64,000 nucleotides of DNA from Amborella trichopoda. Lineage: Eukaryota > Streptophyta > Magnoliopsida > Amborellales > Amborellaceae. The notes below the pieces were generated by a model. It was not told the origin of the DNA. It saw only the letters and a program-made list of their open reading frames with translations, and searched no databases. This document shows positions 22,901-37,900 of this stretch, in pieces (position 1 is the stretch's first letter; each line of letters starts with the position of its first letter). The position numbers were made by a program, and so were the translations under genes. The DNA lies in assembly GCF_000471905.2 (NCBI RefSeq), contig NW_006500357.1, positions 536,869-600,868 on the forward strand, written 5' to 3'.

Positions 22901-25900
22901 ATCTTCATCTCAGCTATATTCATTCTCTGGGTATGTTGTTTCTTGACCGCCGAATAACCCGCTCCATAAAGCAAAGTTAGTCTCACAGTTGTTCTATAGA
23001 ACTTGTCCTTTAGCTTCATTGGTATGCATACATAAAACTCCAGTAGCACATATCCACTTCGCCCACCCAACTTTAATTATATGTGCAACATCTTCCTCAA
23101 TCTCTCCATCTTCCTAGATTATCGACCCAAGATATCGAAAGTATTTTCTTAGCCGTCAATCTTAACTATTTCCTTGTATTTCCTCCTATTATTACTAAAC
23201 TTGCATTCCATATACTCTTTCTTAGTTCAGCTAATTTTAAAATATTTAGATTCTAGATAATCTCTCTAAAGTTCTAACTTTGTATTGATGCCATTTCGGG
23301 TCGCATAGATCAAAATTATATCATCCGCGAACAATATACACGACAATACCTCATCTTGTAGGTGCTCAGTTACGCCATCCACAACTAAGACAAGAGGTAT
23401 GGGCTCAATGCTGACGCCTGATGTAGACTTATTATCAGTGAAAACTCACTCGTATCTCCACTAGTTGTTCGTATACTAGCTAGCGCTGTGTTGTACATAT
23501 CTCTCACCAAGTCAATGTAGTGTCTAGAGACTCCTTTTTTTTCAACAGCCACCAAATCAAATCTCGGGGTACTTTATCATAAGCTTTCTAGTGTATTAAA
23601 ATAGTATCGTCAATAATATTACAAATCATCATCATCACCGTCAAAGCCTTTTCCCAATTAATTGGGATCGGCTACACGAATCCTGATCCGCCATTCTGCT
23701 TTATTAAGGGTCATACTATAGTTACCCGAATCGCTTATGAGGGTAGCAATTCAGTTTTGGAATCTCGATTCGGCGTTTCCACATGCGAAAGTCAATTCTA
23801 AAAGAAAGGAATCATGTTTCCATTTTTTGCGGAACACAATTCCACCTAGTTTAGGAATCTCGATTTCTGGATTGTCGGAATCAAGATTCCATGTCGAGGA
23901 CTTTATGATTCTTAGATACACAAGAATGCAATTCTAACTGTGAGAAACGTTGATTCCAAATTTTTTGGAATTGCAAATCCATGTTGTTTGGAATCAAGTT
24001 TCTATATCGCAAGCATCGTGATTCCTTGCTACACAACAATCCTCTAACATAAATTCACTCTTACCCCATGCACATGACTATTCAATAGGAACATGCGAAC
24101 ACAGTCGAGCAAATAAAAATAATAATATTTTTTCTCAAAATTAAATTTTGTCAAATTTTACTTAACACTACAAGTTTTTTTTTATTTGTAATGGGTTACA
24201 TTTTGTCTCCCTCATTAAATGTCTTCAAACTAAACTTCAATAGTTTTAGTATTTCTAAAAGTTGCATCTTGTTTCCCATGTTAAATGCGTTCAATCTTTA
24301 CTTCAAGTCTTGAACTCAATAATATAACATGACAGTAATGTGAGAATAGGAACTTCAATTCTTGAACTAAATAATATAACATGAAAGTAATGCAAGAATA
24401 AGAACTTCAAGTCTTCAACTAAATAGAAAGTAATGTGAGAATAGAAACTTCAAGTGTTCAACTAAATAATATAACATGAAAGTAATGTGAGAATCAGAAC
24501 GTCAAGTGTTCAACTAAATAATATAACATGAAAGTAATGTGAGAATAGGAACTTCAATTCTTGAACTAAATAATATAACATGAAAGTAATGCAAGAATAG
24601 GAACTTCAAGTCTTCAACTAAATAATAGAACATGAAAGTAATATGAGCATAGGAACTTCAAGTGTTCAACTAAATAATATATAACATGAAAGTAATGTGA
24701 GCATAAGGAGAGCAGAAACCCTCCGATGTGTGCTCAATTATGAGTGAGCGCGACAATATATAAGAACGTGAGAGAATTTGAAGTTGTTGCACACGCCAAT
24801 AAAATCAAAATTTAAAATATGGATAATATGTTAAATTTTTTTATTTTCTTATTTACTAATTTCCATCCTTCATTCCATGTTACTTTCTAATAACTCTTAC
24901 CAAGAATAAATAATACTAAAAAAATATGTTACTTCAAATTTAATAATGTTTGGTAAATGGTGTGAGTATTAAACTACTAATGTAATAATGTTTAATATAT
25001 GATCGGCACCGTCATTTCTTCAAGTTGAATAAGAGGATAAAAATGCTTTTCTTTAAGTAGAATAAGAAGATAATTTAATATCAGAGAAATTAAATTAATC
25101 ATTTAATATCAGAGAAATTAACTAAAGATTGAATAACTCAATTGTCAAAAGTCAAAAGACTCAAAACTACATTTAACAAAGAAGAATTACTATGTCAAAT
25201 ACTTATTTTATAATTCAAGGAAAGGAGATAAAGGGAGCTCACCCTTCTTCTCACTCCTTGTATGTCGTAGACCGAGTCCATTGTATGGGATCGTCCACAA
25301 AGTTATCACAAAGGTTGACATTAGTACTTGGAGTCTTGGACTGAGTATATACAGACCAAAATTTGATCTTGCAGTAATGGGTAAATTTATATATTTTCTA
25401 AATACTTCTCTCATATACCGGAGGGAATTGGTTCGCAATTCTAATAAGGGGAGAATCTTGATTCCAATATGGGGAGAATCACTATTCCAGAATGGTGAGA
25501 ATGTTGAGTCCAAGTTGATGGGGACAACGATTCTAGAATTTTAGGAATCACGATTCAATATTTTTAAGAATCACGATTCCAATCTAATCGAATCACGATT
25601 CCAGCAACTACCGAAACAAGTGGGGTCATGTGAGATTCCATATAGGTATGAAATGCGATTCCAACATGAAGGGACATCGATTTTTGCAAATAGGAAACAC
25701 GATTCCTAATTTTTTTAATCGCGATTCCGAAATAGTGAGAATTAGTCTTTATTTGATTTTAAAACTTTTATATTCTAGAGCATCCCTCCAATGTTCTTTG
25801 TGTTGACACCGTTTCGTCATCGATCAAAACTATGTCATTTGCGAATATGCACCACAGTACCTCATCTTGTAGGTGCCTAGTTAAGTTGGCCATAACTAAG

Positions 25901-28900
25901 ACAAACAGGTATGGGCTACCCCTGACATAGGCCTATTGTCACTCAAAACTTACTCATCTCTCCACTAGTTGTTCATACACTAGTTAGTGTTCCATCGTAC
26001 ATATCTATCACCAAGTCGATGTAGTGTCTGGAGAGTCTTTTCTTTTCCAACACCCACCAATCTTGAGGTACTCTATCATAAGCTTTCTCTAGAACAATAA
26101 AGACCATGCATAGGTCTTTTCCCTTCACCCTAAACTTCTCAATCAATAGCCTAAGTAAGAAAATAGCCTTGGTTGTTGACCTCCCAGGCATAAAACCGAA
26201 ATGGTTTTCCGATGCACTCGTTTCATGTCATAATTAATCTCTCCTAGAGCTTCATAGTGTGGCTTATAAGTTTGATCCCTCAATAGTTTGCATAATTATA
26301 CATTTTTCTTTTGTTTTGGTAAATAGGTACTACAGTACCTTTGCTCCATTCGTCTGGCATTTTCTTTGTTCCCAACACAGCTTGGTCAGTCATTCAACGC
26401 CAATCTCCCCCATGCACTTCCAAACGTCTAGTATCAAAAATATTACCAATCCATTATAAAAAATTGATAATAATAGTATTACCAATAGTTTCAGGATATG
26501 GTCAAGCAAATTTTTTTATTGTATTTGTTTTTTATTGCTAAGAAGAGGATTGATGTCTCAGGGTTTATTATAAAAAGTTGAAAATAAGCATAAATTTCAA
26601 GGACGAATTGTGGGCTTAATGCTTGATCAAAGATAGGCAAATATGGTTATTATAACAGATGCATTCCTGACTTACGAGACTCCTTTTCATTCAGTTTCAC
26701 CCAACTTTCAAATTGGAATACTTCATAAAAGGCCAGAAATCCTTCATAATGCATATATATGGGATGGTTTAAATAACACATAAAGAAACGTCACAATTTC
26801 ATAGTTTTGTAGAATATTCATCCTATCTATTTCTTAATTGATCTTTTAAAATCCAACCATCTGTACACGTTCAGGTCTGCAAAGCAAGGGCAACTGCTTC
26901 AAAGCATTGAGATTCAGAAAAGAACCTGCGGGTTCCACAATAAGAAAAAGTTCTATCAGATGTTTCAATTAGGATATATCAATGAAAATCAAAAGTAATG
27001 GTGTTCTTCTCTTTTTGGAAGTTTTTTATCTCCTTTTTATGTAGCGCATTTTATTATATGAATCACGCATTTAGACCTTCATAATTTTCTTTCTGATATA
27101 TAGCCCCTTGGCACTCTCAATTACTTTGGTCGGGCACGCATGGACCCAGACCCGAATAGTGTTCGGATCCAATATTTGGACCTGGACCTGACTTGTCAAG
27201 TCCAATTTCTTAACCCATACCTGAACCCTGGTCGAGTACGGTCGTCAGGTCCGAGTTCATTGCCACGCTTGTGGTCAAAGAGATACAAAGAGTATACAAT
27301 GCACTTTCTTATGAGGAAAAAGAAGAAGATTAACCCCAACTTGAGGGTGCAAGAAGGATCAGTCTAGAAGACGTGCTATAGAAGAAAAGACCCACCAGTT
27401 TTCACTCTTCCCAGCCCTAGGCTATGCAACGTAGTATGTGGCTTTCGCATTTGACCCTGCCTACCAAGCATATCCACGGTCGACTTGACCCCTTTTCGTA
27501 TAGGCCCAAAGTAGACCAAAACATACAAGGAAGGAGAGCATTGACAGCTCCGAGATTGAAAGCGGAAAAGCAGAAGCGAAGGAGGCTCGAAGATCTGTAA
27601 TTGAGGGAATGAGTTACGTATATCATGAGGTAATGGGATCAAGATCCCTAACATTTAAAGAGTGTGTTCCATAACTTCCCAAGACAATATGCTAAACTAA
27701 ACAGGATCACAGTCCAAAAAGCTTAGGATCAAGGCTCCCAAAAAACACTTATCCACGGTATTGTAGATCAAAAGCAAATCCCATTGAATAATTAATTAAG
27801 CAAGTTGCACTCCAAAAAACTAATCATGTGGGTCAATTACAATAATTGCACACCTACCTATATTGTACGCACACAACATCATTTTTGGCACCAATCACTT
27901 GGATTGTATGATTCCCCTTCGACTATCAATTAATCATTTAAGAATGCTGCAATAGATTATTTTCAAAAAGAACTGATGTGATAGATAAGCTGTCCTTTGA
28001 AAAAAGAGAACGAAATTGGCATATAAAATATAATTCTCAATAGCTCTCATCCGTCAAAGATTATTAGGAGCTCAAGGACATATAGACGAGAGGGACCTCA
28101 CATTTCCAAGCATATAGTTATTCCATCACCCATAAAGCAACCCCATAAGTGGCACAATTTGGGTCACCGACACTCAAGCAATAAAGTCCTTCAAGAGGTG
28201 GACGAGACCCTATGAACAAGCACCAAGGATGTCAAGCTTAAGCATATTTCATTGTGACCTCATTCCTCAATTAGTACCACAACTCAAACTATTTCTTCTC
28301 TCCTTCCATCTTTTTCCTTCTCCCTCCCTACCCTCTCTTGTTCCGTTTGTTGAAACTAGTCACAATTCACAAGGTGCATAAAATTGTAGACTATGAAATA
28401 TATAGGAAATTAGGGCCTTTAGAAAGATTGTAGTAATAAAAAATTGAAGATCCACTATTCGTTTTATATGAACCTAAAAAAATCGTTCGTGAAACTCGCT
28501 CCTAGAGTAGAAGATACTTGATTCCAAGTTGGCGGAATTGTGGTTCCAGTTAATCATGGAACAATGATTTTGGGCATATGAATCTGGATCCCACCTAGGA
28601 TCTAGTTCCTCGATTCCACAGTTAGGATCCCTAAATGAAGGAAAAGCCCGGAATCGAGATCCCATGTCTCGATGCGCGAGATCAAGAGTTCGAAGCAGGA
28701 GTGACACACTGCTTAGAAGATCCTGGTAACTATGGGCCAGAAGACTCTAAAGTCCACATTAGGAAGACAATTAAGAAGAAACTTCAGAAGGCTAAAGTGA
28801 TTCTTTGATGTTGCAATCCCATTTGATGAGACAAATAGTGGATTATCAACCAATCATATCCAATATGGTGAACGTGAGCTAGGACTCAAAAGCTCAACTG

Positions 28901-31900
28901 AAGATGAGCTCGTAAGCCTTGTTTGGACATAGGTTGATTTATTTGTGAATAACTATATGGAAAGACCCTTCACAAATTTTTAGTATATTATTCAAGTCTA
29001 TATGTCTTTCCTTTTTTTTTCCCCTCCTATCTATGGACTAGGATAGTATGGGCTATGAAGTTCATTGACTAATTGCCTAATTGTCATACGCTTTGGTTTA
29101 ACTTGGATTGATTGAACCTAAAAAATGTATAAAAAAATGCCTGCATATGCAGCTTTCATACACAATTGGACCTAAAACAGGACACCACCCAGAAATCTGG
29201 GCGTCCAGCTCGGGGATGGGTAGCCTGGACCTCCTTCGCTGCCTAGGCGCCGCCAGCATTTTCTGGAACACTTGCAGTCCCTCATAGCTAGAGCAAGGAG
29301 TGTCTTCAAAATCTCAGAAGTCATAACTCATATAGGCATAGGCTTAAAGCATTACAGTGTTATATTAGTGGGAATTCCTCTGCAAAAGGCTGATGCCATG
29401 GCATTTTGTCAAGCATGTGCATGCTTTGGTCTAGGGCCTCATTTATCATGGAGACAAAATTTCTGGTTTAGCTATGTAATTATATCTCAATTTGTGATTT
29501 ATGTGCCTTGTGGGCTGCGGCAGTGTATCTAAGGTCATGCATATATTGAACAACATACCCAACTTTCTTTTTTAATCAGGCACCTTATTATGAACCAGGT
29601 CAAAGCCGGGTACCCTGAGATTATGGAAAGAGTGAAGTTCTATGTAATGGAAGATTGGAGCAAGATGAGGATGCACAAAAATGAAGTGTTGAAAGAGGCG
29701 AACTTTCCTTCTAATTGTAATCTGTAAATTGAAAATTTAGACAAGCAATATTCTCTCCATTGCATAGATATGCAAATAAATGTTATGTGACACGCCTTTT
29801 TTTACCTTGGCAAACTTTCCTTTATATTCCTGAATTTTTATATCCCCCTTTATATTCCTGTATTTTTATCAAACTCAAGGGAGTTTTGCTCTTGTCGAGC
29901 CCAAATAAAATAAAAAAAAATGTTAAGTTGCTACAGTGCACAGCAAGTTGATATGCTAACAACATATTTTAGCACATTACTATAATCCCAATTTGGGGGT
30001 TTATGGTCTGGGTAGGAACGTATTGTAGCACATTAATATAATCCCAATTTGGGGTGTTTATGGTATCGGTAGGGTATCGAGCCCAAGTGACTGAGGCAAG
30101 TCGAAGTCGATTTGTTCAAGTTCTAAAAATATTGTTGAAGACCAATTTTTTTTTTTTTTGTGAACCTGGTGAGAATGGAACTCTGGAAAGTGGCACCAAC
30201 AACCCTATCCAGCTCTACCTAGAGCCCATTCTCATTGGAGATCGATGTTTGCAATTAGAGTGCCTCTCTTTCCTCATGTCATCATGTTTCTCTGTACTGT
30301 CTCTAACTCCTTGTTACTGTGAGACTGAGACTCTACTAATTATATATTGCATATTTGACTGTTGGATTCCTACTGTTTACGTTTAACATGAAGTGGAATC
30401 TTGCAGATTGATAGGAATTACTTAAATTTGCAATAGAATCTATAGATTTATAAAATGTTACATTAGATGATTATGTGTATTCCAAACATACCTATGTACA
30501 TATGGAGATTAACTTTTTTTCATAAATTTTAATGTTTTTTCTCTTTTAATTTTTCATAAATATTCCAGATTCATTTGGAGCCAACCCCAAGTTATTGGGA
30601 CAAGCTTTGATGATGATGATGATCCCAGATTCAGTTGGGATTTTAAGGAGGCCTTTTTCTTGGACTCGGGCACAATTCAACGAGTCAAATTGGGAATCGC
30701 TGAGATGATTTGCTCCAGGAACTCGCCTAGTTCCAAAGTTATTCCTAGTTTTAGAACACTTAGCACAATAGCTATAGCCAGATAATAATAACAAATGTTA
30801 TTAAAATCTTATACATCCTAAACAAAAATGATTATAAAGAAAATTAACATAGAAAATAAGAAAATCGTTATGAGGAAATACCCCGAGTATGGTTGATGCT
30901 GTAGTGGAATGCTTACACTGGGGTGAGTTTGCTCCCCTTCAGACCCTTCACCAATTTCTAACCTGCCAAAGATATACGACAACATAATGAGTGATAGCAT
31001 TGAAAGTACTACTAGACAGCTAGTCTAACAAACATTAGCGCAAAACATGCAAAGAAGCTGAATAGTTTTAACTTTGTTTTTGGGTAATTCAGTGGGGAAG
31101 ACGGGCCCCTACCCATTTTTTCAAGTAGATTAGGACTTATAAAAAGTGGTAAGTCAGTCAGGATTTGCGCCCCTACCTTTTGGTGAGAATGGAGTCAGAG
31201 ACCTCACCATGGGGTTCGGCAATACTACCGCCAAGGCCCCAGGCCATTCTCAAAAAAATAAATAAAAAAAGGACAAGTCAATAGGGATTTGGGCCCCTAC
31301 CCTTTGGTGAGAATGGAGTCAGAGACTTCATCATAGGGCTCGAACATTGTTCCTATATCATAAACATGTCAAGCTACTTTCAAACCATAAGCAATATTGC
31401 AAGACACTTTGATTCTTAACAACCACAATGGGAAGCTAATTTACTTCTATCTCTAATTTTCTATATGTTCTCAATTCTTCCACTAAAATAATTCCTCGAT
31501 ATATGCCATAAAAGCCATAGCCTAGCAGCATTGGTTATTTGCACAATAAGCAGTTCAACTCCATGGATACCATAATTATGTGTTGTTATGCATGCATGTG
31601 AATATACATCCTGACATTGCACTTGAATTGGGCCACAAATATCTAATTTACTTCTTTATTTTATCCAATTCTATATAAAACTCCCTATTTAACTCAGCTG
31701 AGACACAACAAAACAACATGTAAGCAATGCACCTGAAAACATCAAGGACACTAGGATACAATGTCACAAGCAAACATAGATTCAAGCTCAACTGTTTCTA
31801 GTCAGCGGTCCCTAAAAGGCACGCACGCAAAAAAGAAAACGACAAAGCCCTAAGTACTAAGGCATAGAACCAGGAAGCAGGAAAACGAAAAGAATTGCAA

Positions 31901-34900
31901 TCCAACGAACATGAAGCAATGGCCCAAACATTTGAGTGAGAGAGAGAGTGAGCAATGGAAAGTTTAAGTTAGCTATGCATAGACTGAAAGAATTCAGTTA
32001 TGTTGTGCTTGGACAAAAGCAACACTAGGATGGTTGACCTCCTTGAAGTCATGTGTCACATCCCTCACAAAAGGCTTCAGAAAAAGTAGGTGTGCAGACA
32101 TTTCTAAAGAATCACATGCTCTGCAGATGTAGCTGCTCTGACTGGATGCTAGAAAGCATGCAAGGTTTTACCCACTCAGTATGCATTTGTAACTTCACTC
32201 TAAGCATTTCCAAGTGTAAGGATGTTTAGATGCTAATTAAAGAATAAGGTGTGGGCCACATGCCCTTGGAAGTATGGCGTGGAGGATGGATACTTGTATG
32301 GGGAGAAAATTGCTATGGGGGACAGTTTACAACATATTTAACATCAGGGTAGTTAGGGATAGGATGGAAAGCGAGGGGACTAAAAGGGAAACTGGATAAA
32401 AATCATGCCTGTATATAAGGGGAATGAGAACTCAATGTCAAATAAAGGATCTCCGTTACCTCACAAGTTGAATGCATGCGGGAACAGCTACACAAAGTAG
32501 ATTCTAGTTGGCTTGCTGTACATACTACTCCCCATCCAGAACAAGAGATAGAGTTGGTTATCCAAGAAACACAATGCCACCTTTCTGGAGTTCCACCAAG
32601 ATAAAATCATACAGTCCCAGAAGATGCTCTCACTTGCATGATGGCAACATCAAAATCTACCAAGCTAAATTATTTTGAGTGGGTATCATAAGCATACATG
32701 TGAACCTTTAATATTCACTCCCATTCTTCAAGACAGTGATATACATAATGAGTGATGCTAGAATGTAGTTCCCATCAAGTTTATGCACTATTACACTTGA
32801 TATGCAACCCAAGTGACAGATGAGTATTGATATTCCTGTTGGAATAAAAATTTCGGTTCTTCAGCAGGCACATTGACAATTATGTAGATTGGAACATCAC
32901 ATACCATCAAGTTGGAAGCTGACATATCCTACGCCAACATATTCAATTGACTTGGAAATACTTCCATATTCCATATTTTGTCCTGTTGCTATCAATCATG
33001 ATTGTCTCAAAATAAGTGACTTGCCTCACAAAAGGGGCAACATTTCTTCTCTTTATTAGAGTTAGGAGTTATTGATAGAAAATTTTAAAAACCCAAAAGA
33101 GGATTCCCCCCCCCCCCCACCCCCCCCTTCCCGAAGAAATCCCTGGATGATTTATTTATAAAATCCGAACAACTCATCCAATGCTTCATTTTATTCGCCT
33201 TCATATGCATATGGATCCCGAGCATGTTGTAGACTTATTCATCTTATGCAACTTGTCAGTTTTACCCATTCCTATAATAGCACCTCCATTCAGTTGTAAT
33301 TATTCACTATTAGACGGTGAAGGATGGTAAATGAAAGCCATTGCTCCTGCACTTGTCCATCTATAGAGTATTGTGTTACACAACTTCTAAGATATAACGT
33401 CTCATTGATGAGGGAGGGAGGGAGGGAGGGAGGGAGATGTACAATAAATCCAAGATCAATGAAATTCCAAGAAATAATTGTCTGCCCAAGAACCCAACCA
33501 TCACTCACATCGAAAATCCCTAGTATAGCATGGCGGGTTTTAGGGATTTTAGCAAGTTTTGGTGCTTTTTAAGTTCAGTTCGCTACATTCTTTTCTAAAA
33601 CTGTGGCACAAATTTCTTTTCTCCTCTTCTTTTTCGGCAATACTCTTCGTCATGAAGAGCCAAAAATCCTGAGACCTTGATACCAGAAAGGTTAGGCATA
33701 TTCCTAGTTCATCTATCCCCAAAGTTTTATAGCTGTGGGTGAGTATTTAGAGTAATAAAACTTTGTCCTCATATGACCAAATTCAAACAAAATAAAAGAT
33801 ATTGGGTTTTATAGCTGTTGGTGAGTATTTAGAGTAATAAAACTTTGTCCTCATATGATCAAAATTCAAACAAAATAAAAGATATTGGTCAGACTCTTAA
33901 GACCAGGGATCATGGCAATTGGCATGGTAATCAGGGTGGCAGAGCCACAACATAACGACAAGAGCTCCAATCCTACCAATTAACATATCATTAAAACAGA
34001 ACTTGTAGGACTTGCAGAAATATTCCAAAATTCAGATTTCTTACAAGTTACAGCTAAAGAGCATTCTGTGCAAGTAATGCTTGAGCACATAACACCATAG
34101 TAATTCTGGTTACTCTACCTTCCAAATACAAGAACAATGAAGGCCATTTAGTTACATTAGTCTAAAGAATTACGTAGAAATTACATCGAGTAAAGAAAGA
34201 TGATGACCCAGCTCTCAATCATAGAAAAGACATTCACAGGATTTATAAATTATATTCAAAATGTTTTCATAAGAATAAAATAGGTAATTTAATGACATGC
34301 AGTGGTTCTCAAAGTTTCGTATCCCGAGCTGCAATTCAGAGACAAACCTGAAGAAATTTTGTACTCTGAAGGCTACAGACATTTTTATACAACACAAGAC
34401 ATCTCATGACCACATTCCTTTTTAAATTCCTGTTACAGGAACTATCGATCACATGACAAGTATCATTGTGTGCTTTCTTCTTTCGCAAGTTGTTGCCAGC
34501 TAGGAAGTGTCAAAACTTTTGTAAGGATCATTATCTCAAGTCACAAGTACGGGAACCTTTTTTTTTTTCAACGAGAAGTAGTGGACTTGAACTATTACAA
34601 TCTCCCCATCAATTTATTTGCATACAGTTTCACCGAAAACTAAAATTTTACTGCACATTCTTTCTAGCCTTGTGATTTTCAAGACCTATGAAACAAGGGT
34701 AACAACGAACAGAAAAAAGGATGTGTACCTAAAGCACTCACAATGTGGCATGCATCTAGTTCTGTCATAAGCTCATTCCTCCTCCACGCATATCAGTAAA
34801 TATGTGGAAAACAAAAATCAAGATTGTCAAATATGCCAATTGCTTCAACATCATACATCTATTTATCCATATTAAAAATCCTGGTGATGCCCTTTCCTCA

Positions 34901-37900
34901 CAAATTCTTTCTCATAAATTCACCATAGTGATGGCCTTTTCTCATAAGTTCACTCTTATATCTAGGGAACTGCACCTTTTCCTTTATATCTAGGGAACTG
35001 CACCTTTTCCTTCCATTTTTTAATAATTGGATTGGACTACGTTTCCTTCATGGGTAACTATTTCAAGATGCTATAATCATTCACATGAAGTTTAATACGA
35101 AATTTCCTAGAATCACCATGGAATGATTACATCGCAATTTTAGGTGCAAATAAAAACTTCAAATTAGATAAGAATAGCAAGTATTGTAACAAAAATCTCC
35201 TTTTGCGATGCAAGAGTATGGGATTACTCATCCCTACTCATCCAACCCTATGGACTTGCAGAAGGAGAAAATCATCACTTGTTGGGAGTCACTTGATCTA
35301 TCTTGCTCTCGATGAACACACGTAAGATCTATAGCTTTTCAAGCAATTCTTACTGCTTGCTGCCACCATTAACGGCATGTCTACACGTGAAAGATCAACT
35401 TCCATTTTCGCAAAACTAACTTCTCCAGCATAAGCATTTGTGTATTTGCAGCCGTGCACGCTTTGTTTAACCCATAGATATTCAAATGCAGAAACTGGAG
35501 CAAAAGACTAGTAGTTGTGTATTCCTTGATTACCCTGCCACCTGGAATGCTATAAATATTTTGATCCCGAAACTAAGATATTTGATCCCAAAAATAAGGA
35601 AAGCTATGTATCTCAAGAGTGACCTTTTAACTTTTCCCTAATTTGTTTGTCCAATTTGACTAGTGATGAACTTGGGAGGGGGGGGAAAAATTCTTGCAGA
35701 GTTGTAGAGACCATCTAATTCAACACTTCGTTTCTCATTATGACTTGCGAATTGACATAAGGATCATCTATACAGTTCTTGCTATTCCATTTCTCAGTGA
35801 CATCCAGCATAGAACGCAAGAAGAAATGAGATGCTCAATGGCTTGGATAAACAAGAACCTGAAATATCGTTGTAACATCCAGAAGTAAGAATCTGGTCAG
35901 TTGCAAGTACGTGTAACATCTGGATGGTCAAACTGATGGTTCTCAGTGAGGTACAAGGCTCAATTTGTGGCAAAAGGGGTCACTGTAACATATGGAGTAG
36001 ACCATACAGAGGAATTCACCCTTGTGCAAAATATAAATTCCATTAGAGTGATCCTTTCCCTCATGGCCTATGGGAACTGGCATGCCAACTTACCAGGGAA
36101 TAAGAATGTTATCTTGCATGGAACTAGCAGAAGGAAGCATTTGTCTTCAACTGGTTTCACATAATAGAATTACAGGCTCAAACAATCTGCAAGAGCATAG
36201 ATCGAAAAACATACCATGCTAGGTTAGAGTTTTTTCTTTCTTTTTCACCTTTTTTTTCTTGTGTCACCATGTTATGGTAGAGGTTCATTATGGAAGCTAT
36301 GTCGAGTACTCATTGTTCATGAAGAAACAAAAAGAGAACATGTATCATCTATTTTGTTGCACCCATTGGCTCCAGTAAGCATGTGTCATCTTCATCAATG
36401 AACACTAATAACAAAGAAGCAAAAGAGACATTAGCTAGTTAAAAGAGAACCGGACAAGGAAAGCATCTATACCTACCTAAGCGAGAATTGCAGCAATACT
36501 AAACTACTTAGTAGAGTTTAAGGTACCAAGGATCATACACAAGTCAATAGAAACTCACATGCAACTACAAAGTCACATGCAAGAAAGTGGAGGTTTTTGA
36601 GACTTGACACGAACATGGCACATGAAGAACATGGGTATCCAAGGAACAGGGCAATCTGCTAGTGTTCTATGAACATATGTGAGGCGGCCACATTGCACGT
36701 TCAATAGTCGTTAAAAAAAATTCAGTCCATAACTAGGGCCAACACATCCTACAAGCTGCTAGGATGCACCACCTTGTTCACCTTTCCATCACAAAATGAA
36801 CAAACTTGTTGATCATCCTGTCACAAATGAAGCCCCTACAAAATGCCCAATAATACTATGGATAGATAAAGTGGTAAGCAGAAGAATGATTGGGAGCAAC
36901 AGAAACAGTCAACCTTGAAATTGGAAAAAATGCATAGAAATGCAGGTTATTCAAACCTTTCATCATTTATAAGATCAAGTGTTTTCTCTAGGACCATCTA
37001 TGGATCCAATCTTATCTAATCAGGAAGCAAGATTCATAAATGTAAATATGATGTGCATTCTCGAAGTTGGGGAGATGCTAAGGCAACCCACCCTGCAAAG
37101 AGGGAAGCCACACTAGGCTATCAGCTTTCTTGATCACCGCAAATGACCCCGTCCAGGTAAGTTGCAATGCAGACCAATCAACTATGTCAATGCACTAGGC
37201 TGTACTTTGGGTGATCCAGACAAGTTGAATGAATTCAAAGGCACAATGAGCTCAACCTTGCAAGTCAGTTAACATATGCAGAATCTCTAGGACAAATGTT
37301 TAGGAGGTGTCACAAACAACTGCCTAGCCATAAAAGCAAAATATAGATATTTCTTGTTATTAGTAAGGCCCAATATACAGACTATAGTTTTCTAGCTGCT
37401 TGCCTTATCACGGAGAAAAGAAAAAGATCCTAATTACACATTCAAGTTCGGAAAATGGGCATAAGCCTTTCAGGCTTGGAAAGACAAAAGAATTTTGCAG
37501 CATTGGCAACATGAAGCTAGACTGGAGGTCATAAACAACCAGCGCACTCATATTTAACAAAATTAGCATCCAAAGTGAAACATAGAATTAATTTAAATTT
37601 TAATGATTGTAATAATTAATAAAAGGTGGGCTCCTTGGGGCTTATGTGGCACCGTCCATGTTTGAATTGTCTTGTTTGAATCACCACATTAGCAGGTATT
37701 AGTAAGATCGCTACATTATTGGAACATAATTCAATAGACTGATTTGGTAGCTTTTATCTCCTTCCAAAATTAAATATGAATTCTGAGATATCTAGTTACA
37801 CCCTTCAATATCTTAAACTTAATCTATAAATGCAGTTTGAAACTACACCATGAGAGGCAAATTTAGTAGCCGAACCACCTTTAATAGAACAAGAGGCCAC

